DNA of 64,000 nucleotides from Paralithodes platypus (GCA_032716605.1 CM064480.1:40558748-40622747), one strand, 5' to 3'. Positions 11,954-25,167 are shown, counted from the first letter of the stretch. Notes: generated by a model from the letters alone, not told the origin. Translations and numbers: made by a program.

Positions 11954-12625
11954 CCCTTTGGCGCACGATGACTCGTTCAGAGTCATTAGGTATTTTTTTC
12001 CTAGGCGCACGATGACTCGTTAAGAGTCATTAAACTTAAAAATATTCGCCGAAAATTAAGTTTTCGTCTGACGCGCGTCATATTTGGCATAGATATTAAG
12101 TATTACGTCTAGTTCAATAGGTACAATTGGCAACCCCCTCAGTTTAACCGTTTACTCACGGCTGGCTGGGAAAGGAGCAGAGTACAGCTCAGTCTGTGTT
12201 TCGATAATGTCACGTTTATTCGTGTATCTCAGTAACTATTTGGTTTATAGTAATTCTGAAGTTACCAGTGGAATCCTCATTAAATTCCGCTTCTATATAT
12301 GTATGCAAATCAAAAATGTTGCGGGCAAAATTTTGAGCTAGCGCGAGTTGGAGATAAGGTATTTACTTTTTGTTTTACAATTCTTATTTCGGAGTGCCCC
12401 AATGTGGTTGTTTTGTATTTATTCTATTTTTTTATTCGCTTATCTTCAAGTTCAATCAATAACGAAGCCGATGGTACCTCATTAATCCAAATACAAGGAT
12501 TTTATGGTGGATAAAAACGTAACAGAAACAAATTATCGCCGGGCACATAACTGGCTCTGAGTGAGCTGAGATATACTTTGGGAGTGGGAAAAACTTTGAT
12601 TGGAAACTATAGGTGCGCCAAAGGG
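11954..12625. mobile_element. TTAA-flanked MITE, 672 bp (family C)
   Basis: TTAA at 11950-11953 and 12626-12629 flank perfect 13-bp inverted repeats CCCTTTGGCGCAC / GTGCGCCAAAGGG. Inside the left end, GCGCACGATGACTCGTT(c/a)AGAGTC appears twice ~45 bp apart; this paired palindrome resembles the one at the left end of the piggyBac transposase element at 3149. No coding capacity is seen, so it is probably a non-autonomous piggyBac-type element. Confidence 0.92.
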
Positions 12626-12629
12626 TTAA

Positions 12630-13026
12630 AGGTCCATTTTCCAGCTTTGGGTCCCTTACTGCAAAGTGTCCATTTTCGTGTCAAATCCAGTTCTGTTATC
12701 TATGCCTATTATAATCATGTTTGAGGCATAGCAAAACGTTTAATAAACATCCCTCAGTGACTTAGTAGACATGTAATGACAACATTTATTCCATACAGGA
12801 GATCATATGATTAAGGTTTGAGAGGCTGGTTTTTCTGGTAACACTGCATTTCTGAGGATTGAGAAGGAAATGTGTGTGTTCGTGCATGCGTGTGGGAATG
12901 GGGGGGGGGGTCCAGGTTCTTTACGTTGGGGGGGCGGGTGCTTGGGAGGGGTGGTGGTGGTGATCCAGATTATTTGGGAGGGTTGGTGGTTGTGGCAGTA
13001 TGGTATGATCAGAACTGTGGTAGATA
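12630..13026. other. Intergenic, G-rich tract
   Basis: No gene. A G-rich stretch at about 12890-12960 is simple sequence. The sequence from 12632 shares short matches with 2085-2240 in inverted orientation. Confidence 0.4.
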
Positions 13027-13033
13027 TCCCGTA

Positions 13034-13137
13034 TGCATATTTCCGAAGTCGAGACTAGTATATATCATAGGGGAAATTAGGATCAATCAGAGGCCGCAGT
13101 GGCAGTGACGTCACCCACAAGGGGAGGAGCCCGTCTG

Positions 13138-13178
<41 letters not shown>

Positions 13179-14978
13179 GGGTGAGGATCCTGCCTGCCTC
13201 TCGTTTGTTTATCTCTCTCTCTGGTAAATAGAAGAAGTAAGTCACCTAGTATAACAAGTTATCAATATTTATTCGCATAGTTTCTGTCTAGATTAAATAA
13301 GCATCCAGAGTACAATATGTTATTCCCATTAATTATGGTTTTACTTGAAAAGCAATGAGTAAACAATGAAAATGTTGCGATTCTGGCATCTTTCGTCCCA
13401 AGATTTGAGGAGGAGGGTGTTGCCAGTTCTCCTTAGACAGTTAAATTGTTTCAAATAGTTCCTGTTTTATTTATCATTATAATTTTAATTTACATTCATG
13501 CACAACGTAAATAAACTATAAATGGTCACTTTTCACTCTCTCTCTCCGCATATGTAATGATCTCATTCCATAATATTATGTATGTAGGCCTACAGATGTA
13601 TGTCTGTATGTATGGATGTATGTATGTATGTATACACTCAGGCACATACCCCATAGCTGGGGGTGGCTGAATCGAGACATAGACTAAGGGAATAAGTAAA
13701 GATCAATGATAGGAGAGAAAGTGATAGATTGATATGAAGGGAATAACAAAATTCACAATTATATCTCATCGTACATCTGGAATCACAGTCCAACCTTACA
13801 GGTGAGTGTAACCTTTATGCCAAATGTCTCACTGCATATCGTATGGTTTCTTTATGTTCAGCGCCTTTCACGATAAAAATCGTTAATATTAGAGAACAGG
13901 CTGATTGAACTCATTGTTTTTTTGCTTAAAATCATTATTTGTTGTGTTCCCAGTGTCTTGATCAGGATTATTTGTAACATTGTGCTTTATTTAAAAATGA
14001 CATATTATATTGGCTTAAAGTACCGAGGCACACTCAGTACACTCAGGGGGTGTACCGAGGCGGTACAATATTGTACCGCCCTGGATATAATGGGGTTAAG
14101 AGGTGTTCAAGTAGCCCTAACCACTACTGTACTTATATAAATATTCATTAACATTATCACATCATAACATATCGACTACAATAAAAGTAATATTTAGCAA
14201 AATATAGAAATAGCTGTCATACATAAGAATACAAGAAAATGGGAGTCTACAGAAAGTCGATTGGCTCACACAAGGCAGATCCCCTTCACACCCAACCCTA
14301 ATTATAAGGCCTAAGTAGTCTATAGGCCTAGGCCCAACTCACTAACACGTATCGTATAATTATATAGCCTACTAATTAGCCTTTGGCTCTACCTTATGCA
14401 CTTAAACCATTAACTATTTCATAACATTTGATGCTTAATATATTTTGTACTATCTGATAATGTTAATGTGTTAATGACATTTAAAATAAAGTAATGATTG
14501 TATAGGCTATGTATATACTGTATATATAACCCTTTAGATATATGAGTGACTTATGTTCCTTCTTGAAATTATCAGCACAGGTTAACTGCTTAAGTGTCAC
14601 AGGAATCAATATAGTTCGCCAGTGAAATAATATTGTGCCTTCTAAAATTGTCAAGGAATTTCTGTCCATGGCTGTGCAATACGCGTAATACGGTAGGCTA
14701 CTCTTATTTACTCATAACCATAACATAGCACAATCATAATGTATCCTTAATGTAGTTAATATTTGAAATAACTTGTTATACTAGGTGACTTAAACTTCTT
14801 CTATTTACCAGAGAGAGAGAGAGAAACCAAAGAGAGCCAGGCAGGCTCCTCACCCAGAGAGAGAGAGAGAGAGAGAGACTGGCTCCTCCCCTTGTGGGTG
14901 ACGTCACTGCCACTGCGGCCTCTGATTGGTCCTAATTTCCCCTATGATATATACTAGTCTCGACTTCGGAAATATGCA
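13034..14978. mobile_element. Non-autonomous element with ~220-bp terminal inverted repeats
   Basis: Terminal inverted repeats (about 13034-13255 and 14765-14978) begin TGCATATTTCCGAAGTCGAG and include (CT)n/(AG)n tracts and a tgacgtca motif. The whole 1,945-bp unit is flanked by TCCCGTA at 13027-13033 and 14979-14985, a probable 7-bp target duplication (8 bp, ATCCCGTA, if the shared A is counted). The interior has no coding match. Long TIRs with a 7-9 bp duplication suggest a MULE-like or foldback element, but the superfamily is unassigned. Confidence 0.85.
13604..13632 (+). repeat. (TATG)n microsatellite
   Basis: Short run of tatg/gatg units within the long-TIR element interior. Confidence 0.8.
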
Positions 14979-15099
14979 TCCCGTATTGTTGAGATACCAG
15001 CTTGTTTAGTTTTTAGGTCTGTGCGAATAAGGACCTCTAAAGCTTACTTATGTCGTTGGAAGCAGGTCCTTTAAAGCTTATGTTGTTGTTGTTAGGGCA

Positions 15100-16210
15100 A
15101 TCATTATTAAAAAGAGCTATTTCTCGGTTATTACTGAACCAAATTTATTTTTTCACATGCATAATACGCTGATCTATCCTTAAGGTTGTAGCGGAGCCCT
15201 TTTTTCAAAATTCGGCCTGGGCGCCCCTCAAATCGCCACCTTCTGCGGTAGGGCGACATTTATTAATAATTGTTATTTCTCGGTTATTACTGAACCAAAT
15301 TTGATGGCCTTACACATGCATATAAATGATCTATTCTCTAGGCCGTAACTGAGCCCTTTGTTTCAATTTCTACCAGGGCGCCCTCCAAATAGCCTCCTTT
15401 TGCAGTAGTGCATTGGTCATCAATATTTTCTATTTCTCGGTTATTACTGAACCAAATTGTATGAGCTTGCACACGCATATACTCAAATATATGCTCTAGG
15501 CCGTAACGGAACCCTTTTCTTAAATTTCGTTATGGGCGCCCCGTTAATCAGCACCTTCTGCAGTAGTGGTGAACAATGAAATGGCCACCTGTTTGGAAAT
15601 TGCTTAGGCATATTTCACAGAACTCTTTATGCATAGACTCTTGCTTATTGATCAGGCTTTAAGAGGGCACATTTAAAATACTTCGCCCTTAGCGGTTAAC
15701 TTTAGGGACCCTTCTACAGGAGTAGATGGAAAATTTAATAGGCTGTCTTTTGTGGTCTTTGAATTGCTAATTTAATTCACATGCATACTGTAGGCCTATA
15801 GGCCTACTGTAGCGTGATCTTTTCCCTGACCATAACGGAGTCCAATCTCCAACTTTAGCCCAGGGCGCCTCGCTACTGTCTCCCTTCTACAGGAGTGATG
15901 AAAAATGAGATCGGGTATTTCTATGCGATTAATGAACCCATATATATTATACATACAGATACTTTCAATTACTAATTGAATCTAACTTGTTGGCCATGGA
16001 GCAGGCCCCCTTCTGCAGGAGTGACGGAAATTGAAAACGGGTATAATTTGGGGATAGTAATCATTTGTACTTGAACATGTACATAACTCATCTATTTCGT
16101 AGACATAATGGTCCAAGTCCTACTTTCAAAGTTTGCCCAGGGTGCCCCGCCGCTGTTGCTTCCCTTCTGCAGGAGTGACAGAAAATGTGATCCGGTGGTA
16201 ATGAAATACA
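15100..16210 (+). repeat. ~155-bp degenerate tandem array
   Basis: The phrase tatttctcggttattactg occurs at about 15120, 15276 and 15430, with the companion phrases ggccgtaacggag and gggcgcc and a ccttctgcagtagtg block in each unit. More diverged units (ccttctacaggagt, ccttctgcaggagtgac) continue to about 16200. A related fragment lies at 18345-18540. No coding potential is seen. Confidence 0.8.
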
Positions 16211-16231
16211 TTACGTACATTGGTACTTTAT

Positions 16232-17420
16232 TTTAATTACCTCCGCCAACGAAGTCATGTTTTTGCCTACATGTGTTTGTCCGTTTGTTTGTTTATTTGT
16301 TTGTCTGTAAACAAGATTAGCCTATCAAAAGATTATGAACAGAGTGTCATGAAAGTTGGAGGCCAGATAGGATATATACACCAAGGAAGAAGTCGTTTAA
16401 TTGTGGAAGTTATTTGTAGAGCGCATATTGCTCCGCCACCGTAGACGGCTCACAAAGTTATGAACCAATTAAACCTTTGAGTACCAGCAACGTGTGTTAT
16501 ATTATATTATAGCTATATTTAGACGATTTTATGAAGCTTGGGAAGGATCTGCGGTAGCTAAATCGATTTATTGAGATTGTCTGTAGTCTTTTCATGGGTA
16601 AAAGTCCTTCCTAAGCTGAGTAAAATCATCAAATAGTCTCCAGATTATAATGCCAAGGACGTCACTGGTACTGTACGGGTTAATGTTCCCGAAACTTGGT
16701 GGGCAGATAGGATATGCATCAAGGGAGAAGCAATTAAATTAAGGAGGCAATCGGTTGAGCTGAGCGCATATCTCCGCCAGCTTAGGAGGAGGTACGGTAC
16801 GCGCTTTTCAGAGTGCCCCTCATTGTTACCCTCGCCAACGAAATTGGACGGAGGTTATGTTTTTGCCTACGTTTGTCTGATTGTCTTTAAGGGAGCCCTC
16901 CTCGCCTTTTTTCTCTTTCTCTCCCTCTCTATTTGGCTTGTATCCATTCGGCCCCATTCAGCCTACTGTTTTAAGACGTTTACCCCCATCCAGGTGTCAA
17001 TATTTTCCTGGTGAGTGGCAGCGAACCAGCATATATATTTTTTGTTTTTGACAGCAAGCTAAATTTGTAAATTTTTTGATAAAAAGATGTCTCCGGCGAA
17101 GCCGGATTTCTCTATACAATGCTGACTCACTATCGCTCGCCAGGAAGAAATCGACACCTGGATGGGGATAAACGTCTTAAAACAGTTGGCTGAATTGGGC
17201 CAAATGGATACAAGCCAGGGAAAGAGAGGAAAGGAGAGAAAGGGAAAAAAGGGCGGTGACCCCCCTCAAAAAAGATATCACAAAAGTTATGAACCGATGA
17301 CCAAGAAATTTGGTGAGCAGATAGAACATGCTCCAAGTAAGAAGTGATTAAATATTGGAGACGATTAATAGAGCGCACACCTCCGCCAGCGTAGGCAGCT
17401 CTCAAAGTTATGAATTGATT
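16232..17420 (+). repeat. Dispersed repeat with cctccgccaacgaagt motif, several copies
   Basis: Copies or pieces begin near 16232, 16825 and 17089, sharing cctccgccaacgaag, atgtttttgcctac, a tttgtttgt run and aaagttatgaacc...aaatttggtg(a)gcagata. I associate such motifs with interspersed repeats of marine invertebrates. One copy was entered by the MITE at 16473 at a TTAA inside its aaagttatgaaccaattt segment. Frames over it are pyrimidine-rich and not supported as genes. Confidence 0.65.
16473..16679. mobile_element. TTAA-flanked MITE, 207 bp (family A, copy 1)
   Basis: TTAA at 16469-16472 and 16680-16683. The ends read ACCTTTGAGTACCAGC on the left and CACTGGTACTGTACGGG on the right. The interior shares tagctatatttagacgatttt with the copies near 28215, 37920 and 57587. 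Removing it restores the host repeat's aaagttatgaaccaattt...cccgaaacttggtg context. Confidence 0.88.
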
Positions 17421-17890
17421 TTCACGAAATTTGGTGTACAGTATATAGTCCGGGAGCAAAGGCCGCAAATTGTATCTAGATAAAATCAACCTCATCCATA
17501 GCATTATGGAGAAAATTTGTAAAGTTATATACAAAGAGTATAATTTTTAGACATATAATGCTGAAACGTTAACTTCGAAATATATTGTATTTACGAGATA
17601 TATTGAAAAACATATTTTGAATATTTGAGTTACCCTTCAACCGTTTTCTTGGATTTAAATCACTGATTACTTGTGAATGTTGTTTTATGTATTACTGTTT
17701 TGTAGATAATATTTTAGCATAACTAACTATAATAAAGGACTGCTGTATTTATTACCCTTCCGTACTATTGCGGAGCGGTCCAATCTGCAAGGCAGGTAGT
17801 GTAAGAAAGGACCTCTTTGTTTAGTACCCTTCAGTACCCGACTGGGGTGCGGAGCGGTACTAACCTGCTACTACTGAGTGGTACATACTG
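17421..17890. other. No gene recognised
   Basis: AT-rich, followed by a short stretch with two gcggagcggt motifs near 17770 and 17850. No gene is seen. Confidence 0.4.
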
Positions 17891-17973
17891 ACTGCCATAC
17901 GTTCGGAGGTGTCCGTAAGCCACACACGCGGCTTACGGACACCTCCGCACGATACCTCCGCACGTATGGCAGT
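17891..17973. repeat. Two-tier hairpin, 18-bp perfect inner stem
   Basis: The inner arms 17904-17921 and 17930-17947 are perfectly complementary (CGGAGGTGTCCGTAAGCC) around an 8-nt loop. Outer arms of 12 bp (actgccatacgt, 17891-17902 and 17962-17973) also pair. The sequence is GC-rich against an AT-rich background. It may be a palindromic insertion or structured RNA; function unknown. Confidence 0.9.
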
Positions 17974-18364
17974 GCTTTATCTGGAGTTTTCGTAGCCAAA
18001 ACAGTGATAACACAATTATTTAATTATCACAAAGTTATTTGAATATAGGTTAATTGTAAACTACAAGACAATTATTATGATACACAGTTTATTTGGTCAA
18101 ACAATGCAGAACTTTAAAAATCAACTAATGTAGAAATTATAATTGTTACGAATTATAAGGGAAAACGAATTTGCTCAAATGGCAACAGTCTAAAAATTAA
18201 TGTTTTTAATGTGAATGCACCAATATATTTAGTTAACGAACATATATTTCGAACTTGTCTATTTTTCTAATTAGTAATTTGATACTTTTGTGTCTGTCCA
18301 CTTACATGGACGACGAAAATTAACAATTTGGTAGGGTTGCTCCCGGACTAATAGTATTGAACCA
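17974..18364. other. No gene recognised
   Basis: AT-rich sequence with no feature I can support. Confidence 0.4.
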
Positions 18365-18460
18365 AATTTAATGATCTTCCACATGCATTATACACTAATT
18401 TAATGATCTTCCACATGCATTATACACTAATTTAATGATCTTCCACATGCATTATACACT
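18365..18460 (+). repeat. 32-bp tandem repeat, three copies
   Basis: aatttaatgatcttccacat plus a short tail repeats at 18365, 18397 and 18429 without mismatch. It is an expansion inside a relict of the ~155-bp unit seen at 15.1-16.2 kb. Confidence 0.93.
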
Positions 18461-18569
18461 AATTTATCCTCTAAGCCGTAACGGAGCCTATGTTGTTTAC
18501 ATTTCATCCTGAGCTTCGCACCACGCGCCTCGGAGTTCACTTTTTGGGCAATTTTTGCATGTATTCATT

Positions 18570-18892
18570 ATTTTTTTAGTTTCCTCCCTAGACCTCCATC
18601 AAATGTATACACAAAATCCATTAGATCCCCCTTCTAGATTAATTTGTACATTTTTCGGTAGAAAAATGTCCCTGCCGAAGGCTGGTTCTTCCAACATTAC
18701 AGGCTCACTATCGTTCGCCAGGGAAAAAATTGACACCTAAATAGCACGAAAGGTCTAAATATTGACGAAGAAATGGGGCGAAAGGTCTTAAAATTGACTA
18801 ACTAATGGGGCAAACATCTTAACATCTAAAAAATAATGGGGCTAAGCATGAGGGGAAAAGTAGTCCAGGAAAACAGCCCATGTCCCCTTAAC
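18570..18892 (+). repeat. Dispersed repeat R, copy
   Basis: Begins tagtttcctccctagacctc and contains acatttttcggtagaaaaatg, gaaggctggttctt, ctcactatcgttcgccaggg, cgacacct-like and aatggggc(g/a)aa...ct blocks. Related copies lie at about 30105-30440, 35297-35995, 52383-52850 and 56935-57930. A 61-codon frame over it is repeat sequence, not a gene. Confidence 0.75.
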
Positions 18893-18928
18893 ACGGCCGT
18901 GCGGATCTATACTCCAACTTGGACTTGT

Positions 18929-21900
18929 ATACCTACAGTAGGTAGTATAAACTACATATACCTACAGTAGGTAGTATAAACTACATATAGATATACCTAC
19001 AGTAGGTAGTATAAACTACATATACCTACAGTAGGTAGTATAAACTACATATACCTACAGTAGGTAGTATAAACTACATATACCTACAGTAGGTAGTATA
19101 AACTACATATACCTACAGTAGGTAGTATAAACTACATATAGATATACCTACAGTAGGTAGTATAAACTACATATACCTACAGTAGGTAGTATAAACTACA
19201 TATACCTACAGTAGGTAGTATAAACTACATATACCTACAGTAGGTAGTATAAACTACATATAGATATACCTACAGTAGGTAGTATAAACTACATATACCT
19301 ACAGTAGGTAGTATAAACTACATATACCTACAGTAGGTAGTATAAAACTACATATACCTACAGTAGGTAGTATAAACTACATATACCTACAGTAGGTAGT
19401 ATAAACTACATATACCTACAGTAGGTAGTATAAACTACATATACCTACAGTAGGTAGTATAAACTACATATACCTACAGTAGGTAGTATAAACTACATAT
19501 AGATACCTACAGTAGGTAGTATAAACTACATATACCTACAGTAGGTAGTATAAACTACATATACCTACAGTAGGTAGTATAAACTACATATAGATACCTA
19601 CAGTAGGTAGTATAAACTACATATACCTACAGTAGGTAGTATAAACTACATATACCTACAGTAGGTAGTATAAACTACATATACCTACAGTAGGTAGTAT
19701 AAACTACATATAGATACCTACAGTAGGTAGTATAAACTACATATACCTACAGTAGGTAGTATAAACTACATATACCTACAGTAGGTAGTATAAACTACAT
19801 ATAGATACCTACAGTAGGTAGTATAAACTACATATACCTACAGTAGGTAGTATAAACTACATATACCTACAGTAGGTAGTATAAACTACATATACCTACA
19901 GTAGGTAGTATAAACTACATATAGATACCTACAGTAGGTAGTATAAACTACATATACCTACAGTAGGTAGTATAAACTACATATACCTACAGTAGGTAGT
20001 ATAAACTACATATAGATACCTACAGTAAGTAGTATAAACTACATATACCTACAGTAGGTAGTATAAACTACATATACCTACAGTAGGTAGTATAAACTAC
20101 ATATACCTACAGTAGGTAGTATAAACTACATATAGATACCTACAGTAGGTAGTATAAACTACATATACCTACAGTAGGTAGTATAAACTACATATACCTA
20201 CAGTAGGTAGTATAAACTACATATAGATACCTACAGTAGGTAGTATAAACTACATATACCTACAGTAGGTAGTATAAACTACATATACCTACAGTAGGTA
20301 GTATAAACTACATATACCTACAGTAGGTAGTATAAACTACATAGATACCTACAGTAGGTAGTATAAACTACATATACCTACAGTAGGTAGTATAAACTAC
20401 ATATACCTACAGTAGGTAGTATAAACTACATATACCTACAGTAGGTAGTATAAACTACATATACCTACAGTAGGTAGTATAAACTACATATAGATACCTA
20501 CAGTAGGTAGTATAAACTACATATACCTACAGTAGGTAGTATAAACTACATATACCTACAGTAGGTAGTATAAACTACATATAGATACCTACAGTAGGTA
20601 GTATAAACTACATATACCTACAGTAGGTAGTATAAACTACATATACCTACAGTAGGTAGTATAAACTACATAGATACCTACTGTAGGTAGTATAAACTAC
20701 ATATACCTACAGTAGGTAGTATAAACTACATATACCTACAGTAGGTAGTATAAACTACATATACCTACAGTAGGTAGTATAAACTACATATAGATACCTA
20801 CAGTAGGTAGTATAAACTACATATACCTACAGTAGGTAGTATAAACTACATATACCTACAGTAGGTAGTATAAACTACATATAGATACCTACAGTAGGTA
20901 GTATAAACTACATATACCTACAGTAGGTAGTATAAACTACATATACCTACAGTAGGTAGTATAAACTACATATAGATACCTACAGTAGGTAGTATAAACT
21001 ACATATACCTACAGTAGGTAGTATAAACTACATATACCTACAGTAGGTAGTATAAACTACATATAGATACCTACAGTAGGTAGTATAAACTACATATACC
21101 TACAGTAGGTAGTATAAACTACATATACCTACAGTAGGTAGTATAAACTACATATACCTACAGTAGGTAGTATAAACTACATATACCTACAGTAGGTAGT
21201 ATAAACTACATATACCTACAGTAGGTAGTATAAACTACATATACCTACAGTAGGTAGCATAAACTACATATACCTACAGTAGGTTGTATAAACTACATAT
21301 ACCTACAGTAGGTAGTATAAACTACATATAGATACCTACAGTAGGTAGTATAAACTACATATACCTACAGTAGGTAGTATAAACTACATATAGATACCTA
21401 CAGTAGGTAGTATAAACTACATATACCTACAGTAGGTAGTATAAACTACATATACCTACAGTAGGTAGTATAAACTACATATACCTACAGTAGGTAGTAT
21501 AAATACATATACCTACAGTAGGTAGTATAAACTACATATAGATACCTACAGTAGGTAGTATAAACTACATATACCTACAGTAGGTAGTATAAACTACATA
21601 TACCTACAGTAGGTAGTATAAACTACATATAGATACCTACAGTAGGTAGTATAAACTACATATACCTACAGTAGGTAGTATAAACTACATATACCTACAG
21701 TAGGTAGTATAAACTACATATAGATACCTACAGTAGGTAGTATAAACTACATATACCTACAGTAGGTAGTATAAACTACATATACCTACAGTAGGTAGTA
21801 TAAACTACATATACCTACAGTAGGTAGTATAAACTACATATACCTACAGTAGGTAGTATAAACTACATATACCTACAGTAGGTAGTATAAACTACATATA

Positions 21901-24512
21901 CCTACAGTAGGTAGTATAAACTACATATAGATACCTACAGTAGGTAGTATAAACTACATATACCTACAGTAGGTAGTATAAACTACATATACCTACAGTA
22001 GGTAGTATAAACTACATATAGATACCTACAGTAGGTAGTATAAACTACATATACCTACAGTAGGTAGTATAAACTACATATACCTACAGTAGGTAGTATA
22101 AACTACATATACCTACAGTAGGTAGTTATAAACTACATATAGATACCTACAGTAGGTAGTATAAACTACATATACCTACAGTAGGTAGTATAAACTACAT
22201 ATACCTACAGTAGGTAGTAATAACTACATATAGATACCTACAGTAGGTAGTATAAACTACATATACCTACAGTAGGTAGTATAAACTACATATACCTACA
22301 GTAGGTAGTATAAACTACATATACCTACAGTAGGTAGTATAAACTACATATAGATACCTACAGTAGGTAGTATAAACTACATATACCTACAGTAGGTAGT
22401 ATAAACTACATATACCTACAGTAGGTAGTATAAACTACATATAGATACCTACAGTAGGTAGTATAAACTACATATACCTACAGTAGGTAGTATAAACTAC
22501 ATATACCTACAGTAGGTAGTATAAACTACATATACCTACAGTAGGTAGTATAAACTACATATACCTACAGTAGGTAGTATAAACTACATATACCTACAGT
22601 AGGTAGTATAAACTACATATAGATACCTACAGTAGGTAGTATAAAACTACATATACCTACAGTAGGTAGTATAAACTACATATACCTACAGTAGGTAGTA
22701 TAAACTACATATACCTACAGTAGGTAGTATAAACTACATATAGATACCTACAGTAGGTAGTATAAACTACATATACCTACAGTAGGTAGTATAAACTACA
22801 TATACCTACAGTAGGTAGTATAAACTACATATACCTACAGTAGGTAGTATAAACTACATATACCTACAGTAGGTAGTATAAACTACATATAGATACCTAC
22901 AGTAGGTAGTATAAACTACATATACCTACAGTAGGTAGTATAAACTACATATACCTACAGTAGGTAGTATAAAACTACATATAGATACCTACAGTAGGTA
23001 GTATAAACTACATATACCTACAGTAGGTAGTATAAACTACATATACCTACAGTAGGTAGTATAAACTACATATACCTACAGTAGGTAGTATAAACTACAT
23101 ATAGATACCTACAGTAGGTAGTATAAACTACATATACCTACAGTAGGTAGTATAAACTACATATACCTACAGTAGGTAGTATAAACTACATATAGATACC
23201 TACAGTAGGTAGTATAAACTACATATACCTACAGTAGGTAGTATAAACTACATATACCTACAGTAGGTAGTATAAACTACATATACCTACAGTAGGTAGT
23301 ATAAACTACATATAGATACCTACAGTAGGTAGTATAAACTACATATACCTACAGTAGGTAGTATAAACTACATATACCTACAGTAGGTAGTATAAACTAC
23401 ATATACCTACAGTAGGTAGTATAAACTACATATACCTACAGTAGGTAGTATAAACTACATATACCTACAGTAGGTAGTATAAACTACATATACCTACAGT
23501 AGGTAGTATAAACTACATATAGATACCTACAGTAGGTAGTATAAACTACATATACCTACAGTAGGTAGTATAAACTACATATACCTACAGTAGGTAGTAT
23601 AAACTACATATACCTACAGTAGGTAGCATAAACTACATATACCTACAGTAGGTAGTATAAACTACATATACCTACAGTAGGTAGTATAAACTACATATAG
23701 ATACCTACAGTAGGTAGTATAAACTACATATACCTACAGTAGGTAGTATAAACTACATATACCTACAGTAGGTAGTATAAACTACATATACCTACAGTAG
23801 GTAGTATAAACTACATATACCTACAGTAGTAGTATAAACTACATATACCTACAGTAGGTAGTATAAACTACATATACCTACAGTAGGTAGTATAAACTAC
23901 ATATAGATACCTACAGTAGGTAGTATAAACTACATATAGATACCTACAGTAGGTAGTATAAACTACATATAGATACCTACAGTAGGTAGTATAAACTACA
24001 TATACCTACAGTAGGTAGTATAAACTACATATACCTACAGTAGGTAGTATAAACTACATATACCTACAGTAGGTAGTATAAACTACATATAGATATACCT
24101 ACAGTAGGTAGTATAAACTACATATAGATATACCTACAGTAGGTTGTATAAACTACATATAGATATACCTACAGTAGGTAGTATAAACTACATATAGATA
24201 TACCTACAGTAGGTAGTATAAACTACATATAGATATACCTACAGTAGGTAGTATAAACTACATATAGATACCTACAGTAGGTAGTATAAACTACATATAG
24301 ATATACCTACAGTAGGTAGTATAAACTACATATAGATACCTACAGTAGGTAGTATAAACTACATATAGATATACCTACAGTAGGTAGTATAAACTACATA
24401 TAGATATACCTACAGTAGGTAGTATAAACTACATATAGATATACCTACAGTAGGTAGTATAAACTACATATAGATATACCTACAGTAGGTAGTATAAACT
24501 ACATATAGATAT
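18929..24512 (+). repeat. 5.6-kb minisatellite, 29-bp unit with 33- and 35-bp variants
   Basis: About 190 copies of a 29-bp unit (atacctacagtaggtagtat plus aaactacat). Variants insert agat (33 bp) or agatat (35 bp) before acctac. Runs of two to six 29-mers are punctuated by one 33-mer, giving higher-order periods near 91 and 120 bp. The 35-mer form is found at both edges (left ~18985-19270; right ~24085-24512) and hardly in the centre. Each unit holds two dyads: ACCTAC-A-GTAGGT and TAGT-ATAA-ACTA. Units are almost identical; rare variants are single substitutions or indels (for example near 20030, 21260, 22126, 23826). There are no spacers and no coding frame. Confidence 0.98.
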
Positions 24513-25160
24513 AATAACTCGAAATAAGTTATAAGTTTATATATATTAACCTTTCTCCCTTACAACTTGCTTACAGTAAGTCAAGGCGAGGAAAGTGTAT
24601 TGACTCGGCAAGAAAGGATAGTTGAATAAATAGATAAACGTAGGCCAGATTAAAAAATAATAAATAGCTACAAAATGGATAGTTAGATGAGAATAACTGA
24701 ATATAGCCAAGCGCATGCACGCACAAACGCATGTACTCACTGAAACACACGTACAGTTCCGAGCATATGAAACAGAGACACCGCCTCAGGCCTTCTACTC
24801 AGTCACTGTGTCCTTTCTAGCTGGAGAGTTATGATGGGGGAGAACGGGAGTGGAAGTACAAAGGAGTACAAAGGAAATCAAGCAACAACAGATCTAGTGA
24901 CCCTTCTACTGTAGGTTGCTTGTCCTCCAAAACACTGAGGATCAAGTATCCAAACAGTGGTTTAGAGTGGGTAAGGGAACATTGGAAAGGGAATTACTGA
25001 CCTGGAACTAATGTCCGTGGCAGGATTAGGAAGTTAGTAGAGGACAGATGGGTTAGTAACTGAGGGGGGGATAAAATAAAGTTATTCATTTACAAACGCA
25101 GTCAGTCGCGGGTTTGATGAGAGATATTTGTCTAGGCGGAGTTTAAATGAATCAACGGTG
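24513..25160. other. Intergenic with a dispersed repeat copy near 24610-24735
   Basis: No gene. The stretch gatagttgaataaatagata and following aaacgtagg, then aagcgcat, recurs at about 58131-58215 just left of DIRS-2. The sequence from about 25050 is probably the 3' part of the LINE that follows. Confidence 0.5.
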
Positions 25161-25167
25161 CTGCAGT

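Noticed and set aside
18929..24512. Regular 29-bp repeats with dyads as a CRISPR array
   Set aside because: Units abut with no unique spacers, and the context is animal nuclear DNA. It is a minisatellite.
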